A stretch of DNA of 19,286 nt from Acidobacteriaceae bacterium UBA1795 (GTDB taxonomy: Bacteria > Acidobacteriota > Terriglobia > Terriglobales > Acidobacteriaceae): positions 1 through 19,286 of the forward strand of contig DCFV01000091.1 in assembly GCA_002314435.1 (NCBI GenBank). The letters are read 5' to 3'. The notes below the pieces were generated by a model. It was not told the origin of the DNA and ran no database searches. It was given only the letters and a program-made list of their open reading frames with translations. A program made the position numbers and the translations under genes. Positions 16,073 through 19,286 of the stretch are shown piece by piece (positions within the stretch are counted from its first letter, which is position 1; each line of letters starts with the position of its first letter).

Positions 16073-17481
16073 CCTGTCAGTTTGAAGCTGTACGCATAGT
16101 CGCCTTTGAGCAGCCCATGCAGCGCGATGCGCACCTGATCGCCCGCTGCCTTTACGCTCAGTTCGTGTGCATCACCGAGTTGTGTGATCGCAATACCCTG
16201 CTTTGCAGGCAAATCGACCAGCGTGATGGTCTCCGCCTTGGGCTTGCCGAGAACCGTCACGTAAAGGTCATCTCCTTTGCGCGTGAAGCGCAGATCGTCG
16301 CCCTCCGCGCTCTTCCCTACCGCCCGCGTCCAGGGTGTCGTGTCGAAAATAGCTTCGCCGTTCTGAGCAAGCCATGCGCCCAGCGCCTTCAGCCGTGACA
16401 TCTGCACCGGGGGAATCGTCCCGTCTGCTTCCGGCCCCACATCGAGCAACAGATTGCCATTCTTGCTCACAATGTCAACGAGCAGCGCAATGAGTTCGGC
16501 AGGTGCGATCGTCTCCGCCTCGCCTTCCGCGCGGTTGTAGCCAAAAGAACGACCCAACCCGCGGCATTCCTCCCACTTCTTCTCGCTGATCTTGTCGAGC
16601 TTCTCGTATTCCGGCGAAGTGAAGTCCGCATGTTTGATGCCGAACCGGTCGTCAATCACCCCATCCGGCACAGCATTGTAGTAGTCCGCTTCCACGCCCA
16701 GCGCGTCGCCAGTCTTCGGCCAATCGATGTCGTTCCACAGCACCGCTGGATGATACTTCGTGATCAGCTCGTGGATCTGCGCATTGGCGTACTTGCCGTA
16801 TGCCTCGCTCTCCGGTTTGACCGTTTCATAATCGGAGCTCGTCTGAATCGGCCCCGCATTAAATGTCCAGTCATAGCCGCCGGAGTAGTACAACCCCATC
16901 CGGAGACCCTGCTTGCGCACCGACTCGGTCAACTCGCCCACGATGTCCCGCTCAGAGTGCAACTGGCTCGCCTTCAGGCTCGGACTTGGGTTCGGTGTCG
17001 TGCTCGGCCACAGCGTGAAGCCCTCGTGGTGTTTGGTCGTAAGCACCACGTAGCGCGCGCCCGCGCTCTTGAACGCCTCAGCCATGGCATCCGGGTTCCA
17101 CTTCTTCGACTCACGATTGAAGTCGGGGACAAAATCGTAGTATCCAAAGTTGGCCCCGAAATGCTCCTTGTGATACGACTCTGTCGGCGAACCCGGAATC
17201 CGAAGCACGTTCAGGTACCACTCCGCGTACGGGTTGTACTTGATGTAATCGGCCGACGAGAAATCGTGGTCGGGGTGTGTGAGCGGCGCCCAGCCCGGAA
17301 CGGAATACAGGCCCCAGTGGATGAAGATCCCCAGCTTCGCACCCGCATACCATTGCGGCAGGGGATGAGTGTCAAGCGACTCGATCGTCGGCTCGTAGTG
17401 TTTCGGCGTCTGTGCCGCGCACAGGCACGCAATGGATATCAAGGCAGCAACCAGTCCAACTCCTACCAGCTTTTTCCGCAT
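16060..17481 (-). CDS. Secreted alpha-L-fucosidase, glycoside hydrolase family 29
   Basis: A 473-residue retaining alpha-L-fucosidase that removes terminal fucose from plant or microbial glycans. The start ATG 17481 has AGGGG six bases upstream. The first ~23 residues are a signal peptide (MRKKLVGVGLVAALISIACL then CAA before Gln); no proper lipobox is seen, so the protein is probably released to the periplasm or outside. Family landmarks: KLGIFIHWGLYS (49-60), TTKHHEGFTLWPS (148-160), LWNDIDW (248-254) with the likely nucleophile Asp251, and FTSPEYE with Glu290 as the likely acid/base by analogy with the Thermotoga enzyme. GRSFGYNRAEG and SKNGNLLLDVGPEADG are strong family segments, and a C-terminal beta domain follows. 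It has its own promoter and looks unrelated to the hydrogenase genes; its 3' end overlaps hoxW tail to tail. Confidence 0.93.
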   Translation of the reverse strand: MRKKLVGVGLVAALISIACLCAAQTPKHYEPTIESLDTHPLPQWYAGAKLGIFIHWGLYSVPGWAPLTHPDHDFSSADYIKYNPYAEWYLNVLRIPGSPTESYHKEHFGANFGYYDFVPDFNRESKKWNPDAMAEAFKSAGARYVVLTTKHHEGFTLWPSTTPNPSPSLKASQLHSERDIVGELTESVRKQGLRMGLYYSGGYDWTFNAGPIQTSSDYETVKPESEAYGKYANAQIHELITKYHPAVLWNDIDWPKTGDALGVEADYYNAVPDGVIDDRFGIKHADFTSPEYEKLDKISEKKWEECRGLGRSFGYNRAEGEAETIAPAELIALLVDIVSKNGNLLLDVGPEADGTIPPVQMSRLKALGAWLAQNGEAIFDTTPWTRAVGKSAEGDDLRFTRKGDDLYVTVLGKPKAETITLVDLPAKQGIAITQLGDAHELSVKAAGDQVRIALHGLLKGDYAYSFKLTGYLR

Positions 17482-17510
17482 ACACATCCCCTGCAAATCA
17501 TTCACACCGC

Positions 17511-17539
17511 ATGATAACGATGCAGCGCTGGCTTGCCAA
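17511..17539 (-). promoter_or_regulatory. Near-consensus sigma-70-type promoter of the fucosidase gene
   Basis: On the minus strand TTGGCA (17539-17534) and TATCAT (17516-17511) are separated by exactly 17 bases; each matches five of six consensus positions. Transcription would start near 17504, giving a leader of about 23 bases that contains the AGGGG ribosome site. It lies just downstream of the terminator of the preceding gene, so the fucosidase is an independent unit. Confidence 0.7.
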
Positions 17540-17548
17540 CTTCTCCGC

Positions 17549-17589
17549 AAAAAACAGCGGCGGCTACACCGCTTCGGTGCGCCGCCGCT
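17549..17589 (-). terminator. Intrinsic terminator after the dihydroorotate-dehydrogenase-like gene
   Basis: On the minus strand AGCGGCGGC (17589-17581) pairs with GCCGCCGCT (17564-17556) in a 9-bp GC-rich stem; an inner CACCG/CGGTG stem of five pairs sits in the loop after a small internal loop. The stem is followed by G and six T residues (complement of the A6 at 17549-17554). It lies 25 bases after the stop of the gene at 17614 and ends the nifJ operon. Confidence 0.85.
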
Positions 17590-17613
17590 TTAGTTGTAAT
17601 GATCGAATTGAAC

Positions 17614-18630
17614 CTAGAAAGCCGCCATCGTCTGCCGCAGGCTATACGAGCTCAGCGTCTTGATGTAGTTGCCGCGATCGAACGGTGACGTATCCGGCAC
17701 CGAACGACGGCTGAGGCAGCCACGCGTCTCCCACAACGATGTGTACTCGCGCTTCTCCAGCCAGTACTGCATATCCGCCAGCACGCGTCCAATGTGCTCG
17801 ATGCCGTGGATGTGCAGTGCCGAAGCCATCATCGTCATGCTGCCGCCCGCCATAATGCATTTCAAGACGTCGTCCGCCGAGTGCACGCCGCCGGTCAGCG
17901 CAACGTCGATGTTGGTGTGCCCGTAGAGAATCGCAGCCCAATGCAGCCGCGGCAGCAGTTCCGAGGGCGTGGAGAAGTGCAGGGTTGGCCGCACTTCCAG
18001 CATCTCGATATCGAAGTCCGGCTGATAGAAGCGGTTGAACAAGACCACACCGCGCGCTCCCACGTCTTCCAGTCGCGCCACCAAGTGCGGAATCGAAGTG
18101 AACGACTGCGACAGCTTCACGGAAACTGGAACCTTGACCGCCTGGCAGACCTTCTCAACCAATTCCAGCGTCTGCAGCTCGATCTCGCTTGAAGTCTGGC
18201 TCCGATCCGTGGCCAACGCATAGGTGTTCAGTTCGATCGCATCTGCCCCGGCCTCTTCCATATCCTTGGCAAAACGCACCCACCCACCCGGCGTGTTGCC
18301 GTTCAGGCTGCCCAGGATAGGAATCTTCACCGCTGACTTGGACCGCCGCAGGTGCTCGAGATACACCTCGTGCGACATGCGGTAGTCGCTCTGCTCCGGA
18401 AGGTAATCCAACGACTCGGCAAAGGATTCAGTGCCGCGCGAAAGATCCTCGTCCAGAGCGCGTGACTCAAGCGCCAGTTGCTCTTCGAACAGCGACGTCA
18501 GCACGATGGCGGCGGCGCCGGCGTCCTCCATCCGGCGAACGTTATCGAGCGACTCGGAGAGCGGCGTCGACGAAACAACGATGGGGCCGTTCAGTTTGAG
18601 CCCGAGATATTGCGTAGAAAAGTCAATCAT
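17614..18630 (-). CDS. Dihydroorotate-dehydrogenase-like FMN protein, coupled to nifJ
   Basis: A 338-residue TIM-barrel flavoprotein similar to class-1 dihydroorotate dehydrogenases (COG0167). The N-terminus MIDFSTQYLGLKLNGPIVVS, the SLNGNTPGGW segment near 108-117, the VKLSQSF strand and the FMN-phosphate region LTGGVHSADDVLKCIMAGG are barrel features of the family. The C-terminal part (REYTSLWETRGCLSRRS) is unlike pyrimidine enzymes, and the protein is not in a pyrimidine cluster. Its ATG overlaps the nifJ stop (ATGA), so it is made from the pyruvate:ferredoxin oxidoreductase transcript. Similar genes are, as far as I know, often found beside nifJ in diverse bacteria, without a settled function. 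A role in using or supplying electrons through ferredoxin is inference. It should not be annotated as pyrD from sequence alone. A strong terminator follows. Confidence 0.85.
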   Translation of the reverse strand: MIDFSTQYLGLKLNGPIVVSSTPLSESLDNVRRMEDAGAAAIVLTSLFEEQLALESRALDEDLSRGTESFAESLDYLPEQSDYRMSHEVYLEHLRRSKSAVKIPILGSLNGNTPGGWVRFAKDMEEAGADAIELNTYALATDRSQTSSEIELQTLELVEKVCQAVKVPVSVKLSQSFTSIPHLVARLEDVGARGVVLFNRFYQPDFDIEMLEVRPTLHFSTPSELLPRLHWAAILYGHTNIDVALTGGVHSADDVLKCIMAGGSMTMMASALHIHGIEHIGRVLADMQYWLEKREYTSLWETRGCLSRRSVPDTSPFDRGNYIKTLSSYSLRQTMAAF

Positions 18631-19286
18631 TCTTTGCCTCCGGCCTGCACAGCCGCCTTTTCATCTGCCTTAGCTACGGGAGCGATATGCGGAGTCTCGC
18701 CACGGCCCGGCATGGTAGCCCGCGCCGAGTAGACACGCCACTGGCGCTCCACGTCGTCCTGCGCTTCAGCAAGCAGCTTCGCTGCCAGCTCCGGGTTGCT
18801 CCGCGTCAGCATCGTGTAGCGCGCTTCGCGATACGTGTATTCCTTGAGCGGAATCGCCGGCGCCTTCGAGTCAAGCTGGAACGGATTCTTGCCTTCCTCG
18901 CGCAGGTCCGGGTTATAGCGCATCAGCGGCCAGTAGCCCGACTGCACAGCCAGCTTCTGCTGCTCCAGTCCATGCACCAGGTCGTAACCGTGTGCAATGC
19001 AGCTTGCGTAGGCGATGATGATCGACGGACCGTTGTGCGCCTCGGCCTCCTGGAAGGCCTTGATCACATGCGTGTCATTGCCGCCCAGCGCCACCCTGGC
19101 CACATACACCGAGCCGTAGCTCACCGCTTCCATCGCCAGGTCCTTCTTGCTGTTTGCCTTGCCGCTGGCGGCGAACTTCGCCACCGCACCGCGCGGCGTT
19201 GACTTCGACATCTGGCCGCCCGTGTTCGAGTAGACCTCGGTATCGAGCACCAGCACATTGATGTTCTTGCCAGAGCCGAGCACATG
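18627..19286 (-). CDS. nifJ: Pyruvate:ferredoxin (flavodoxin) oxidoreductase, C-terminal part (5' truncated by window)
   Basis: Only the last ~219 residues of this normally ~1200-residue enzyme are present; the frame is open to the right edge of the window. The enzyme oxidises pyruvate with CoA to acetyl-CoA and CO2 and reduces ferredoxin. The visible part is in the thiamine-diphosphate domain: VLDTEVYSNTGGQMSKSTP is the family's ThDP/Mg segment, followed by AVAKFAASGK, KKDLAMEA, EAEAHNGPSIIIAYASCIAHG and QQKLAVQSGYWPL, all typical of NifJ. After NPFQLDSK the C-terminal arm continues and ends in a polar Ala/Lys-rich tail (KADEKAAVQAGGKE) of about 30 residues. The stop overlaps the start of the dihydroorotate-dehydrogenase-like gene. 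The pyruvate-binding, CoA and ferredoxin-like domains are outside the window. Confidence 0.93.
   Translation of the reverse strand, partial: HVLGSGKNINVLVLDTEVYSNTGGQMSKSTPRGAVAKFAASGKANSKKDLAMEAVSYGSVYVARVALGGNDTHVIKAFQEAEAHNGPSIIIAYASCIAHGYDLVHGLEQQKLAVQSGYWPLMRYNPDLREEGKNPFQLDSKAPAIPLKEYTYREARYTMLTRSNPELAAKLLAEAQDDVERQWRVYSARATMPGRGETPHIAPVAKADEKAAVQAGGKE

Noticed and set aside
16630..17514. Long open frame (about 294 codons) on the + strand opposite the fucosidase gene
   Set aside because: It lies entirely antisense to a gene with clear GH29 motifs, has arginine-rich shadow composition and no ribosome site or recognisable motif.

Overview
The window is high-GC bacterial DNA, densely coded, with many GTG and TTG starts, ATGA stop/start overlaps and AGGAGG-type ribosome binding sites. 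The gene set (linear argCBDFH-argA operon, NAD-type bidirectional NiFe hydrogenase, secreted family-29 fucosidase, pyruvate:ferredoxin oxidoreductase followed by a dihydroorotate-dehydrogenase-like gene) fits a soil Acidobacteriota (Terriglobia-like) genome. That taxonomic guess is inference; no rRNA or tRNA gene is present to test it.

Region 1 (1-5345, + strand) is an arginine operon: the 3' end of argC, then argB, argD, argF, argH and a short GNAT-type N-acetylglutamate synthase. The genes overlap or nearly touch, so they are probably one transcript. Acetylglutamate is made by the last gene and carried through argB, argC and argD to acetylornithine; argF and argH finish the pathway. No argG, argE or argJ is in view.

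Region 2 (5402-9082) holds hydrogenase accessory genes: hypF (- strand, CN-ligand synthesis) translationally coupled to an unrecognised four-helix membrane protein, and, divergently, a NiCoT/UreH-like nickel permease with the HX4DH motif. A stem-loop separates the membrane protein from the convergent arginine operon.

Region 3 (9079-16072) is the core: hoxE-hoxF-hoxU-hoxY-hoxH plus the maturation protease hoxW on the + strand, encoding a complete group 3d-type NAD(H)-linked [NiFe] hydrogenase with all expected Fe-S and NiFe ligands. Divergent from it is an adrenodoxin-reductase-like (FprA-type) ferredoxin-NADP reductase. The intergenic region between them carries a cluster of overlapping inverted repeats, including a CRP/FNR-family-like dyad (CGTGA-N6-TCACG) and a pair of TTCGAA palindromes 22 bp apart. 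This is the most interesting non-coding stretch.

Region 4 (16060-19286, - strand) holds a secreted alpha-L-fucosidase with its own near-consensus promoter directly downstream of a strong intrinsic terminator, then a dihydroorotate-dehydrogenase-like flavoprotein whose start overlaps the stop of nifJ (pyruvate:ferredoxin oxidoreductase; only the C-terminal part is in the window).

Taken together, nifJ (reduced ferredoxin), the FprA-type reductase (ferredoxin/NADPH) and HoxEFUYH (NADH/H2) form a plausible redox-balancing neighbourhood, supported by nickel uptake and HypF. I found no mobile element, CRISPR array or RNA gene.
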